Assembly: GCF_050436995.1 (NCBI RefSeq)
Contig: NC_134747.1
Coordinates: 12,593,501-12,657,500, forward strand
Direction of reading: 5' to 3'
DNA length: 64,000 bases
Source of the DNA: Anticarsia gemmatalis
Lineage: Eukaryota; Arthropoda; Insecta; Lepidoptera; Erebidae
The translations under genes and the position numbers were made by a program. The notes under the pieces are model-generated. The model did no database searches and was not told the origin of the DNA. It worked only from the letters and a program-made list of their open reading frames with translations. Below, one piece after another: positions 10,815-22,200 of the stretch. Positions within the stretch are counted from its first letter, which is position 1. Every line of letters starts with the position of its first letter.

Positions 10815-11045
10815 TTAATTCTGAATTTAATACACCTCCGCCACTTGCGAATCTTGTATACAAGACTCTATGCTAAGTTGTTAGACTAGATAAATATCAA
10901 TAATTTTATGTGTTTTTTCAAAAGCAAGGAATCTGCATAGGCTTGCAGGCCACTAATGTAATGTAATAAATTCAGAATTTAGTATACCTAAACCCCCCGC
11001 GAATCTTGCCCACAATGCTCTGTACCAAATTGTTGTAGTAAATAA
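10815..11045. repeat. Local imperfect direct duplication (~80 bp, two copies)
   Basis: Copy 1 (about 10815-10895) and copy 2 (about 10968-11045) share 'AATTC-GAATTTA-TA-ACC', 'GCGAATCTTG', 'CAA--CTCT', 'AA-TTGTT' and 'TAAATA' in the same order. They are about 153 bp apart and have diverged. Copy 1 also holds the 14-bp palindrome TCTTGTATACAAGA (10853-10866). The parent unit is not recognised. Confidence 0.6.
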
Positions 11046-11289
11046 TTATTGATGCGACGATAATAACCAGTTATTTACAACGACAACTGTGATAACGCAT
11101 TGTGGGGCGCGCTAAGTGTGTCAAACGCTATCAGTTATAACGTAATTGAAGGAAATGTTGGAGAAATGATAAGTTCAAGAGTAAGTTGAATGGGAGAGTT
11201 TTGAATGTTATGTCATTCATTGTTAAATGTTTAGAGATAACTGTATTTTATATATTACTTTAAAACTTTATCGTCTACTATCGTGGCTT

Positions 11290-11440
11290 ACTGAAAAGTG
11301 TTGGATAATCTATCCAATAGTTAAAGTGACAGTATCGTGTTATAATCCAAGTAACAGGATAGTGGAGTCAGTACAGCATCCGGTGAGACTGGAAGCCGAT
11401 TCCAACATGGTTGAAGGAAAGCATAGACTGATGGGTTAAA
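11290..11440 (+). mobile_element. 'ATCCGGTTAGACTGGAAGCC' lepidopteran repeat, 3' part
   Basis: 'GCATCCGGTGAGACTGGAAG', 'CCGATTCCAACATGGTTG' and 'GGAAAGCATAGACTGATGGG' match a repeat I know from many lepidopteran genomes; the region before it ('CCAAGTAACAGGATAGTGGA') fits its 'GGTAACTGGGTTGAGGAGG' block. The 70-codon frame at 11227-11439 is a by-product. The copy at 43490-43665 is better preserved. The class of the element is uncertain. Confidence 0.65.
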
Positions 11441-12481
11441 ATGACAGTAAATGGATGAAAATCCTGTCAATATTGCAAATAAACTAACCGATATTTATTC
11501 TGAAGAGTGTGGAAATTTGATAATTTAAAATCTTGTTATAATTAGCTATGTGATTATTTACCTAAACTTAGTTAACGGCCTAATTTTTAGAAGGTATCTT
11601 TTGCATTTAAAATAGTTCTTTCTACACATACAAACCGATTCTTAGTAAATCATCTTACCTAGAGATTCGTAGCCACTGCACGCTTGCATTTGTTTAAAGC
11701 AAGGTGACAACTTTCCTACGCGACTCGTGCAGTATACATATTACCTTATTTCATTTTATTTCTTTGACTTCTAGGATAATTTGAAACCCGGTTGCATATT
11801 GGCCCATCACTATCTTTCCCAACAGCTAACGTAAATACATGAGTCTAAAAACAAACTTCTTTAAATTGACAAAGCGTGAGCTAGGCTTTATATATCAAAC
11901 GCTAATACGAAGAAAACGATCACAAGCCATAAGGTAGCGACCAAATAATATTTGGGGTACATTTTATGTTTTATTTTCACTGTCAATACTGTCGTATGGT
12001 TATTTAATGGTCAACCTAGTGTCAAAGTTCTTTAAACTGCTTGAGTGCCTTTCTTGAAATAGCTTGGCGAATCTAACCTTGCCCGTTTTTAAACTACGCT
12101 TTATAAAGTACGTTGTATAGGTATATCAAAAAGAAAGAATAGTTATTGCACCAAAACAGAAAAGAATAATAAATCGAGACAAAAGAAAGTTCTAGAAAAA
12201 TCTTCAAGAGACGAGTGTTCCCTGAACGTTACAACTTACCTCAATGATAAACAGCCGACGTTGCCTCCATTCCTTTGCAACATTCTTACTTGAGTTTTCG
12301 CTTAAATATTTAGCTACAATTTCCAGATCTACATTTCACTACGACTGGGAATTACTGTAAGTCTAAGGAAACCAGAGTCTCAGGAAACAAGCTTGTTAAA
12401 CAAAATTAACGAATAACTGTCTCGTTGGAAGATAGTTTTTGTTAAGGAATTTATTCGATTTGTTATTTTTACTGTGATGTA
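11441..12481. other. AT-rich stretch, nothing recognised
   Basis: No convincing feature up to the Helitron start at 12482. Its preceding base is A, which fits a Helitron target. Confidence 0.3.
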
Positions 12482-12672
12482 TCTATATAAAAATGAATAA
12501 TTGAAATGTATATGCATAACTTTTGAACAACTAAGTTACATAAATTGAATAACTCTTTTTTTATATTTTTGTAACGGTTTGTATGGGATCGATGTGATCA
12601 AAAGTCCCACGGGAAAAGAATCAACGGGATGAAACGGTACTTTACCTGGACGACGTCGGACCAGTCTGCTAG
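12482..12672 (+). mobile_element. Short Helitron, 'TATATAAAAATGAAT' type
   Basis: The 191-bp element starts TCTATATAAAAATGAATAAT after an A and ends CAGTCTGCTAG before a T. Five bp upstream of CTAG a hairpin is visible: CTGG (12646-12649) pairs with CCAG (12661-12664) around the palindrome CGACGTCG. This 5' start differs from those at 3291 and 5133, so it is a separate Helitron family. It has no coding capacity. Confidence 0.75.
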
Positions 12673-14755
12673 TTACTTAATGTATATTTAACTATTAGAA
12701 ATAGAAGGTCAAACTTCCATCCTCGTGTTACCTATTTATAAGTACCTATGTTAGTCATAAATAAAATAGCCAATACACGTATTTTTCCGTCTAAATTCTA
12801 GGTTTACTCCAGGACCAGTCCCTCATATTTCTAGTACCAGGAAAAATTCTTTAGGTACATTTTCTACAGGACCTATTTTCCAAGAATATTCGGTTAGAAA
12901 GCCACCTTTCGCTCCAACCCTTAGAAAAAAGCCAAGTTAAACTAAAACAAGTTAATATGGCGAAAACAACAATATTGTCGATAAAATTGGAATTCTTTAT
13001 TATGTATATAACGTTATGAAAAACGGTAACGGTTCGAGCGGAATAAATTAAATTTGTCTTTTCGAGAACACTTTCGTGATCAGAATATTTCATATGTACG
13101 TAGTAATAACTAGAAAGTACCCCTTTCATGTTGGGGTATATTTCTTTGATTTAACAACTCCTGTTAGCGATATTACCTACGAATATTTTTGCTAGCTTTT
13201 TTGTACGATATTACAACAACCTGTATGTTATAGGCATATACAGGTTGTTTTTTATTTTCTTTGTATTTTTTTATTAAGAAGTAGTAAAATATGTAAGTTT
13301 AGTGTAGCTATGTCTACGTCTAGATTTTTAAAGGCAAAAGGCCCAATATTATTCAGAGTATACTTTTTAATGAAAATATCAATGAAGTTTAGAAGTGGCT
13401 TTTGTGTGGGAAACTATTCTAAGACTTGATCATAAATATCAGAATTAAATTTTAAACTCATATAATATATGATAATAGCAAGTAATGCTTAAATTCGTGC
13501 GTTATTTATAAAAAGGTAGCCTTTTGGCTGTAAATACTAAGTGGAAAGAGCTTTGATATTCAAAAACTTTCTTACATAACGTGAGATGAATTTATAGTAG
13601 CGTTTGATTGAAGTGTAGATTTTTTATGTCCCCCTAGATTTAAGTAGGTCTTAGGTTTCATTCCCAAGATAACAGATAAACAGTAACAAACAACACCAAC
13701 GTATAGATTTCCATGTATAAGTGCTTTTTTATTCGCTACGTTTTAAAGGAACACAAACGTATTTTTTCGACATAAATTAAATTAAAAAATCACAGGAAAT
13801 CATAATTTTTACGAAATTTTTTACGAAGCACATTCTCCTAATAAACATGAATATTGTAAACGAAATTCCTGAAACGAGTGCTAACATTTAAACCTTACAC
13901 AACTCAAAAGATATTGACAAATAAAAACCAATCGTACAAAATACACACTTGACGAAATCCAAACCAATAATAACCGTATATTTACGTCTGCGGTACTTTA
14001 CCCGGAAAATGTCAGCCAAAACATCGATCACGCGGGAAAATTTCTCGCAAACGGCACCTAACCCTTTCCTCGGTCGTCGGTCTCTATGACCCGATACCCA
14101 TTTTTCAACGATACCCGTTTGATCGACCCGAAGCATCGTAATTGGTCTTTGTACGGCGAAATTGTTGTTAAAACGTGGTCACTCGGACCAACGCTTTGTG
14201 CTTTGCTTGACACAGGTTAATAGTTCAGTTACAGTGCTTAAAAAAACCCATTGAATATCGCTTTCACGTTATTTCAGTTTTTGGCACAATGAAAATTGCA
14301 TGTGAATTGTTCTGAAATTTGACTGCGTTCCGTTGAACGTAGAACAATGTTGATACGTTCCGTTCTTTTTACTAGCCTTAATGGTTGAATTTCTATTTCT
14401 GTTCTAATAAAGTTTTATCTACCCTCGTTTAAAAGCGAGTGGACAAAAAGTAACGAATTAAAATAAATGAAACGCTGACTTTACTCGACTTAATTGTCTA
14501 TAAACGGTCATTTATTTTCGGCTTTTGGAGGCATTAGTTAAAAATCGATACCAATTATTCGATACACCAAACAAAAATCACAATCAGAACGACCGCAACA
14601 CTAATAAACTTTTAATATAATTCAATATCAATTTGAAATTTCCAGTATCGTAACATAATTGGTATCGCGTTCGTATCTAATAGACATTTTTAATTTATAC
14701 CCCACGATGCCGGCACCACAACTGGTGGTATGAAATTGTTTTAATATTATTTGAC
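12673..14755. other. AT-rich stretch with one hairpin
   Basis: Apart from the inverted repeat at 13215-13249, nothing is recognised. Reverse frames at 12851-13129 and 13888-14136 (92 and 82 codons) have no family resemblance. The second overlaps a slightly CpG-richer run at 14020-14140. Confidence 0.3.
13215..13249. repeat. Inverted repeat, 12-bp perfect arms
   Basis: AACAACCTGTAT (13215-13226) pairs perfectly with ATACAGGTTGTT (13238-13249) across an 11-nt loop, and a T-run follows. The 'TACAGGTTGTT' end resembles terminal sequences of several arthropod DNA transposons, so a collapsed MITE is one reading. Confidence 0.8.
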
Positions 14756-14885
14756 ATAATGTTAACCCGCACTTGGCCAGCGTGGTGGACTCAAGGCCTA
14801 ACCCCTCCCTCATTACGGGAGGAGACCCTTGCCCAGCAGTGGGACATTAATGGGTTAAATTTATTTTATTTTATTTATAATGTTA
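14756..14885 (+). mobile_element. SINE tail copy with 9-bp flanking repeat
   Basis: TAACCCGCACTTGGCCAGCG begins a well-preserved 5'-truncated copy. It continues through 'CTAACCCCTCCCTCATTACG', 'GGAGACCCTTGCCCAGCAG' and 'TGGGACATTAATGGG' to the tail TTAAATTTATTTTATTTTA. ATAATGTTA occurs at 14756-14764 and 14877-14885, probably the target duplication. This is the reference copy for the partial ones in the window. 5' truncation with a TTTTA-type tail and target duplication fits LINE-driven insertion. Confidence 0.85.
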
Positions 14886-14959
14886 TCTTTCATGAAATGG
14901 ATTTTATTTTTATCCAATAATTTTGAGCTAAGTGAAGTATTATATATGTTAATACTTCT

Positions 14960-15218
14960 GAGACGCGGTTGTGTATCCGACTGTTGAACACGAGATCCCG
15001 AGTTTGATTTCCAGGCTGGATAAAGTGCAATTGGTATTTTTCTAATTTATATTAGGTTATTATCAATAATAGCCCGGAGTTTGGTAACGTGTCTGGTGCA
15101 TAGCAATAGGCTTGTCTCCAATTACATGGGACCAACGTTAATGGCGAAACGAGGGTACATGTTCGTGCACCTCTGCCCACACCTTCAGGAATAACATGCT
15201 TGATATAATGTGTGTACA
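14960..15218 (+). mobile_element. tRNA-derived SINE, 'ATTACATGGGA' body family
   Basis: The head contains a decayed B box, AGTTTGATTTCC (15001-15012), after 'CACGAGATCCCG', matching the family's '...GAGGTCCCGGGTTCGATTCC'. The body has 'AGCCCGGAGTTTGGTAACG', 'GCATAGCAATAGGCTTGTC', 'CCAATTACATGGGACCAACG', 'CACCTCTGCCCACACC' and 'AATAACATGCTTGATATAAT' in the expected order. It would have been transcribed by RNA polymerase III. The 72-codon reverse frame here is a by-product. End points are approximate. Confidence 0.8.
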
Positions 15219-16069
15219 TTTTTTTGTTACTGATTTCTTTTACCAGAAATAGCAATCTATTTTTATACATGTCTACAAAAAACCTAAACGTATCAATTCT
15301 GTTTATTTTAAAACTTCACTGATCTTATTGAAAGGTCGTCCCATTGTTTTCTATTTAGGCTGTACGGCTTGTTCGGATTGGGAATACATTGTCAGTTTCG
15401 AGTTAGATCGCGTTTTGATATAATTGTTTTTGTATAACGGCTCAGTTAGTTTCAACACTGGATAATAATTCATGTTTATTTGTATTCGTATTTTCCACAG
15501 CTGCGATTGCTAACTGAACTATGTTGTATATAATTTGTGATTAATGGAACGAATTTGCTCATAGAATTGCACTTAGTGAGAAAATGTTTGGTTAATTTAT
15601 CGGTATATTTTATAACCAATAGATGGGTTTTTGAGTTGTATTTTTATTTGTATAAGTACAATAAACGATACGTGCCTATACAATAGGTTTCTAAACAAGT
15701 CTGATTTGTTCGCAGTTTTAACTTTGATACATATGTACAATACTACCCATCAAAAGGAAATCGTATTAAATAGTAATCAAATTATAAGAAAGAAACTTGG
15801 TACAAAGTTTGTAGAAAAATCCTAGAATCATTAATTTTCCCGTCAAAAGTCTAGTCTAATTCTCTAATTACTAAAACTTAGCGCCGGCATGAAAAGAATA
15901 TTGTAAACATCTTTAGAAGCTCGTCAAAACTTTCCCGGATGTTATCTCGACGATCGTCTCCAAATTTACGAAACTTCAGACTCATAAAAACTACTAAGTT
16001 ATAAAATATTAATAAAAAAGTAGTTTGGCTTAAAACGCGAGATTTCGCAGCAAGTGATGTTACTAAGGA
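15219..16069. other. AT-rich stretch, nothing recognised
   Basis: The forward frame at 15631-15825 (64 codons) is AT-rich and unlike known proteins. Confidence 0.3.
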
Positions 16070-16310
16070 TTTTTTTAACTCATGATTGTCTACTGCTTGG
16101 CAAGGGTCTCCTTCCGAATGCGTCAGGCCATGAACCCACCATGCTGGCCAAGTGCGGTTAAGGGACTTACATCCCCTCAAAAATTGCTCATCGCGATGCT
16201 TTCCTTCAACGTTGGTGCAAGTGTCGATTGTTTATGATACACACATAATTTCAAAAAAACATCAGCGTTTATCGTCGGGTTCGAACCGTCAATCACTCGG
16301 CTTTCATTAC
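16070..16310 (-). mobile_element. tRNA-derived SINE, 'CCCAGCAGTGGGA' family, long copy
   Basis: Read on the minus strand it goes from a decayed tRNA-like head (GAAAGCCGAGTGATTGACGG, B box GGTTCGAACCC near 16281-16291) through 'GTGTATCATAAACAATCG' and 'CCGCACTTGGCCAGCATGG' to 'GGAGACCCTTGCCAAGCAG'. Order and content match the copy at 46508-46792, with many substitutions. The 100-codon reverse frame 15878-16180 partly overlaps it and is not a gene. Confidence 0.75.
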
Positions 16311-17584
16311 TAGAGGCATAGCAAATGCGTATTTAATTTTGACCGTTCGCTCTTGCAAATTGGGTAGGTATCTGAAAAAGACATTCTCGTTTTCAAACGT
16401 CCAGAGCAGATTTCAATGAATGCGTATTCGTTACACTATTAGGGAGATACGCGACCACAATAGCAGCAGCCCTAGCAGCTTAGGGTTGTCACCCTACTAT
16501 GTATAATAACAATACACAAACGAGATAAGTAAAAATACGAGCTTGTTAAAGCGTAAAAAGTAATAATGGGGTAGTAAAGTCAACAACGGTTGCATTTGTG
16601 TAACAAAAATTATTCACGCGAGTAAGTATTTGACGCCATTTTGTTACACCCGGTGTGACGTGGCTAGGGGTGGCGGTAACGATAATAACACTAAGTATAA
16701 TGGGAGAAAGACATTTTTTAAATATAAAAAAAAATATTTCACGGTAGCTACTCGGAGCTTAAAAATATGGGGTGTCAATTGTGCTGGATTAAAATTGACA
16801 TGTCTGTTTGAAAAGAATTCGTTTTTAACTTGGTCGGTACAATGGATTTCTCCGAAAGGATTATGGAGATGTATTAATATAACCACAATTCGTCAGGTAT
16901 TATTTGGTTTCAAATAATAAGGGGTACTTTTTGGCTATAGATATTTGGGAACTCCGACTTACTGTTGATAATATTTTGAAGAGGCATTTCTCCTACTTTA
17001 ACAACGGACTATCAAGTTCTTGCTATTAAAGGAATCATAATTTCGTTAGTTAATAAACAAAGTATTACTAAATATCTAAATGTTTTATTTAGTATAAATT
17101 TAAGGGAATTCAATATCGATCTCCAGGGTTTTAATAGTATACATTAAAGTGGTTTAAATAGTACCTTTATACAAAACGATTCACATCAAAATATACCACC
17201 GCAATACAAAAATGTAATCAAAATTTATTCGAGTCGCCAATCCTTTCCGTTACATATTAATCTCTAAGCCTCTTTCCGGCCCGACCGTCAATCCTGCCGT
17301 AGTCTTACCCAGATTTATACTCGATTATTTTCTTTTACTTTTTGCTTGGTGAAATTAAAATCTACAGTAATACAGTGTGTTTTAAAATACGCTCTTTCAA
17401 TTAACAAACCATTATCTCTTGAGGAAAAGAAACTAGTGTGGTTTTAATTAAATAAGTAAATGTAGTCTTTTCTAAAGACCTACAAGGCTGTCTTTTGTGT
17501 GAGACTTTGCTTACGTACTTTAACGGGAACTCTACAATTACTAACAAGAAAGTCACTTTTTTTTAGTTATTTAATGTAAGTGAC
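16311..17584. other. AT-rich stretch with a small TAGGG/CCCTA hairpin cluster
   Basis: At 16470-16496 CCCTA, TAGGGT and ACCCTA form two nested short stems: CCCTA 16470-16474 with TAGGG 16481-16485, and TAGGGT 16481-16486 with ACCCTA 16491-16496. Overlapping open frames on both strands at 16630-16917 match no known protein. No gene is called. Confidence 0.35.
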
Positions 17585-17745
17585 CTATTTTATAGGTGAT
17601 ACTTTGATAAAAAAGTAGCCTATGTTTGATCCCGGATTTTCAAAAATCTTTTTACAAAATTTTATTGCAACGGGTTTAGCGGCTTAGCCCGGAGTAAGGC
17701 GCATCATCATAGATTTTCGCTTTTTAGGTGCTATATTAGTTTAGT
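17585..17745 (+). mobile_element. Helitron relic, internal part
   Basis: 'TGATACTTTGATAAAAAAGT' then 'AGCCTATGTTTGATCCCGG' recall the 'ACATAGGCTACTTTTTATCCCGG' block of lepidopteran Helitrons. 'GGCTTAGCCCGGAGTAAGG' follows. Neither end can be placed. Confidence 0.4.
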
Positions 17746-18038
17746 AACAAGCAGACAATATTTTCTGAGTTTCAAATTTTCATGTTAAAATTTTCCTACA
17801 AGACCAACACGAGTATGTTTGCAAAAAGAAAGAAAACTCCTTGAGAATACAGGGAAGGTTGCTCTTTAAGTAAATAATATGATATGAAATAATGTAACAT
17901 TTTATATAAAAACTTAATTATGCACCGGAAAAGTGCTTGTACTTAGTACAAAAGGTACCCGTGTAAATTCTAGACTTTATTGTTTTACCTAAAAAGGGAA
18001 ACTTAAAGAAACATCAAATATAAGTTAATATTATACAG

Positions 18039-18257
18039 CTAGTTTCGACCCGCGTCTTGGCCCAAAAAAAGTATCTGCCCATGAAATCGTTGAGTGAAAA
18101 GACTTCTTGGGGTAAAAAGTGTCTTATGTGTTTGTCTTGTATCCAGGTTTTAAACTATCTGTGTGGCAAATTTCGTCGAAATTCTTTAAGGACTTTTTGC
18201 ATGAAAGAGTAGCAAACATGCCTCTTCACAAACTTTCGCGTTTATAATATAGTACGA
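18039..18257 (-). mobile_element. Diverged Helitron, reverse orientation
   Basis: On the minus strand it starts near 18257 with TACTATATTATAAACGCGAA, then AGTTTGTG. It passes 'CATGCTACTCTTTCATGC'-like and 'AGGACACTTTTTACCCC'-like blocks and ends with 'GACGCGGGTCGAAACTAG' at 18042-18039. This is the 'TTATAAACGCGAAAGTTTGTG' type. The base after CTAG is C rather than T, so the end or target has mutated. Confidence 0.6.
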
Positions 18258-18960
18258 TTTTATTTTCTTCAACATAACATCGTGTGTAACTAAATGAGAT
18301 ATATTAAATTCACGTCTCAACTTGACATGAGATAAATTAATTAAGTGCTAGACACCATTTTGAATAGAAGCCTTAAATTTAAACATGTTAACTTAAATTA
18401 CGGTTATTCCTTTAAATTACGATGAAGTGAGACAATATTTAGGTAAAATATTTTAATGCTGTGTCTCACCTTTAATACAAAAAGCTAGTGGAAAAATAAA
18501 TGCCATTTGCTTTAACGGTGAAGTAAATCATTTGAAGAATCGTAAAATATCTGTGTATTGTGTAGTGGTATTTAGTTTGCTTGATTAGTCAGTAATAGTA
18601 TGAAGTGGTTTTCTTAAGAAAAGTAAAGAAATGTAGTTCTAGAAAAAGTACAAACTTTAGAACACACCTTTCTCTCATATTAAAAAACAGTCTAGTAGTC
18701 CACTATCAACTACTGTCAACAGATTTTTGTATGAAAATCTGATCAGTGCCTCTAGCGAATTCCTTGGTAACAATTTTTGAAGTACATTTTAAATGTCAAA
18801 CTCTCGAAACAGAACACCAACTGTACAGAATCGCACTCTATGCGGCAGTATCTAAAACACTAGGTATATAATTTGCAAAGCCAGACGCTATTAAGTCGCA
18901 AGTCACCAAAATCTGTGATTATTCCGTAAGCTTTTGACGTTTGCGGCAGATGTACGTTAA
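18258..18960. other. AT-rich stretch, possible old repeat
   Basis: 'TTTGTATGAAAATCTGATCA' followed by 'GTGCCTCTAGCGAATTCC' (18725-18765) feels like a dispersed lepidopteran repeat, but I cannot name it or find a second copy here. Confidence 0.25.
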
Positions 18961-19075
18961 AATTGGATCACAGTATTGTGTCGACGCAGCTGACGTCAGT
19001 GTCAAAATCTACGAGGAATATTGCATTGAGTCGTCGAGCCCGACACTAGAGGGTTGGCCGCCATTTTTGAATTTA
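18961..19075. promoter_or_regulatory. Candidate promoter/enhancer: CRE plus YY1-like site in a CpG-rich patch
   Basis: A perfect CREB/ATF site TGACGTCA (18991-18998) lies about 60 bp from GCCGCCATTTTT (from 19057), the form bound by YY1/Pho-type zinc fingers. The segment between has several CpGs ('GAGTCGTCGAGCCCGACAC') in otherwise AT-rich DNA. Function, strand and target gene are unknown. Two short motifs in a GC-richer patch make this a candidate only. Confidence 0.3.
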
Positions 19076-19227
19076 GATTATTGTACTCTAATTTCGAAAT
19101 TGTGATTGAATTTCGGTGTATTATTAGCTCATATGGTGTTTCTTTTATAATTATGTATGTGGGAGTTTAAAACCTTTTGTTAACGTGAAAGTGCAGTTGC
19201 AGAATATTTTTCTATTTTTATGTAATT

Positions 19228-19270
19228 TGGGCTATGGAGGGCCTTTGCCCAGCAATGGGACGATACAAGC
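19228..19270 (+). mobile_element. Repeat tail fragment
   Basis: 'GGCTATGGAGGGCCTTTGCC' then 'CAGCAATGGGACGATACAAG' is the 3' tail of a lepidopteran retroelement family close to the one at 56131-56205 (reverse). Only about 43 bp are recognisable. Confidence 0.6.
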
Positions 19271-22200
19271 TCATAATAATATAATTTTGATTTTACGACA
19301 GTTGCATATTGCAGTTTTTTTGACATACTTGATTTGCAGTCACTTTACTAAATTCATACTAAATTTATTTTCGCTTTTGTAACCTACCAATCGACCGGGC
19401 TACAGAACTTCCTCACAAATCGTACAACTTCAGTCCTTAGAGACGTAAAGTCTAACTGTTGTAACCAAAATATCTTATCAGCCGTCAATCAAGGTCGTTC
19501 ACCTCGCAATATGCGTTCCACATAGGCCGCATTCAATTAAACATTCAATCGTGATGCAGCCGCGCCCCGCCGCTGCGCACATTGTAGCGCGCCCAGCGAT
19601 TAACACGGATCGTAGGTACGAATTATTACCGCTTCCTTCTGACTCATAGATCAAGTAACGCTCTACAAATAGACGCGAAACGTGATTCATATTTCGTTCG
19701 AGTTCTAATTTTAATTAGCAAATGGTAATCCAATCATTTATGGCGGTCATCTGCTTTTAAAGTTCCGATGAATCAGGTCAGTAGATAACTACGGGAGGTG
19801 TAGGTTTTTATTTTAACAGACACGTTTAGTCATGAAAACTCTGTTTTGCTTATTTTAGTAATTGACATGAATTGAATAACGCTATTAATGCACTCGAGAA
19901 AGGCATTTGTATTTTCATTGGAACAATACAATAAATATTTGCTTGTTGAAAATCTCCTTTGTGTTAACGACACCGAATTTATCTCCAATAAAATACTTAC
20001 TTTATTTATGTGATACCTATGTGAAATCGTTTCCGAGAAACAAGTGGCTTGAAGAAGTCGTACAAAACCAGTATAAAATGAAACTTTTTATACTTTAACT
20101 TCACAAACGCCGACGATGACTCCACAAAATTAAAAAGTAATGAATACTATCACCCTAATCATACACTTTACCGTTCTTCTATGACCCTTAAGAATGCATC
20201 ATCAAAGGTACCCTGTCATTACAACAAAACTGACCAAGAATCAAGAGTAATTACGATTGTATGAAGCCTCTGATTGAACCTTCATTGGGCGTGTCCAGTC
20301 TACGTTTGAGTGACAGCTCTTTGTTCACTCTTTTCGAATTTTGAAATGGAATGTTTTGTTTTCTTAACGGATTTCGAATGTTTTTGAATTGTAGCTGGCT
20401 GGGTGTTTTTTTAATCCGTTGCTTTTGGGTGTTTCAATTTAAAAAAATAGATCGTGTTTTTTTGTTTGGAGTGTTTACATAACATTACGCCTTTTTCCTT
20501 GTTGAAGGGTTAAATAATAGGGCGTCATTCAGTTCGATTGAACGACGCATATTGTGGAAACAATTATTGAAATTCACTTGAACAAAAAAGTTATTAAAAT
20601 AATTGAATATAGGTACCTATTATATCAATCTAATCTGAAAATTAATGTTAAATCGTACAAAACAACAAACTCAGTTTACCAAAATTATAATAAACAGGTT
20701 TTCTAAAAATCCTAACTAAAATTAATACTAAAGTAAAAACAAAAGTTTTGAAAGCACTCATCGTTTCGAAATAATTAATTGTTGAAATGAATAAACATTA
20801 TTCGGGTGTAAACTTAATTAAAAGTTATCAACCTGTATATCATAATCAACGGTTTATCTATTCCTGAACGAAGCGAGAGACGTTAAATTATAATACGGTT
20901 CCGAACGAATGAATGATTAAGATTGGAGTGAACGTGTGAATGGATTTTCAATTATTACGTTCGGAATATTTGAAAAGTTTTGGGTATAGATTGAGTGACC
21001 TTATTGATAAATGGATTATAATGGTATGGGTATGGGTCCTTTTGTCGTGATATGAAGGGTTGAAATAAGTATCAGGGATCGTGAACAACTCAGATCGCTA
21101 ACATAATCAACTTAAGACCAGAAAAATAAAGTTTTCATCGCCCTGGTAGTTTAGAACTTGATCAATATTTTAAATTTATTTCCTATTCCTATATCAGTTG
21201 GATAATCTACCGGTACTAGCTACTATAAAATTTCCATGGAAAAATCTTATGGAGGTTTTCCCGTGTATTCGATAGTTTAATACCCAAGCAATCTTCAATA
21301 TTAATTAGCTTTCTAACTCAATCAATGTTTTCATTAATATAGTAAGTTATATTTTCAAACTAGTAGATCGCGTCGTGAAACTTCCCGGGATAAAAGAGCC
21401 TGTTTTAAAAACTACCAGGGTCCCAAATTTGATCCAAAACCGTTCCATAGTGTAAGAATATTTAAACAAATTAGATTAATATACATATAACTCGGTGAAA
21501 TAAATATCTATTGGATTCGTCACTAGGCGGACCTGTATCGAGGAAACCATAATATTAGTAAGATAGTTAGATTCACAGTACTACAGTCATGAGTATCATA
21601 ACCTAAACATTCTCTGACTTGATGGAGAGCTGTACAAACACGTCTGACACTCGTAAACAACTTCACGCCCACAAAAAAGAGCCTTTTGTGAACTTTCTCT
21701 ACGTAGGCGGGCACTGGCGAAATGACTACAAAACGTCGGGTTGGTCCTAAGTTAAAACCTTAGTTAAGATTTAGAAAGCCAATTAAAATAGATTTATCAC
21801 GTCGTCAATATACTGACATTATGAATGCAAAAGTTTAGATGGTTAAATGTGCCCATGTTTATTACTCTATCAATCTCCGAAAACTACTACAGATTTTAAT
21901 GAAAAGTTTAGTGTTATAATTATATACCAGAATAACGCATCGGCTGGAGAAAAAACTAGCGATTGCTCGTGATTTTGTCTCATGATATGAGATACACAAT
22001 AAAACTGGTGTCCAAAAAAATGACGTAAGAGCTGAAAATCATATATTATTATAATACAGGAATACTCGGGCCAAAAACCCTTTCCCCTTTTCGGGAGGAA
22101 ATCCTTGCAATGGGGCATCAGGAGGGAATGTAAAGCAAACTTGGGACATCCCAATATTAGAGATTATTATCGCCAAAAACCATGAACGAAAGCATATTTC

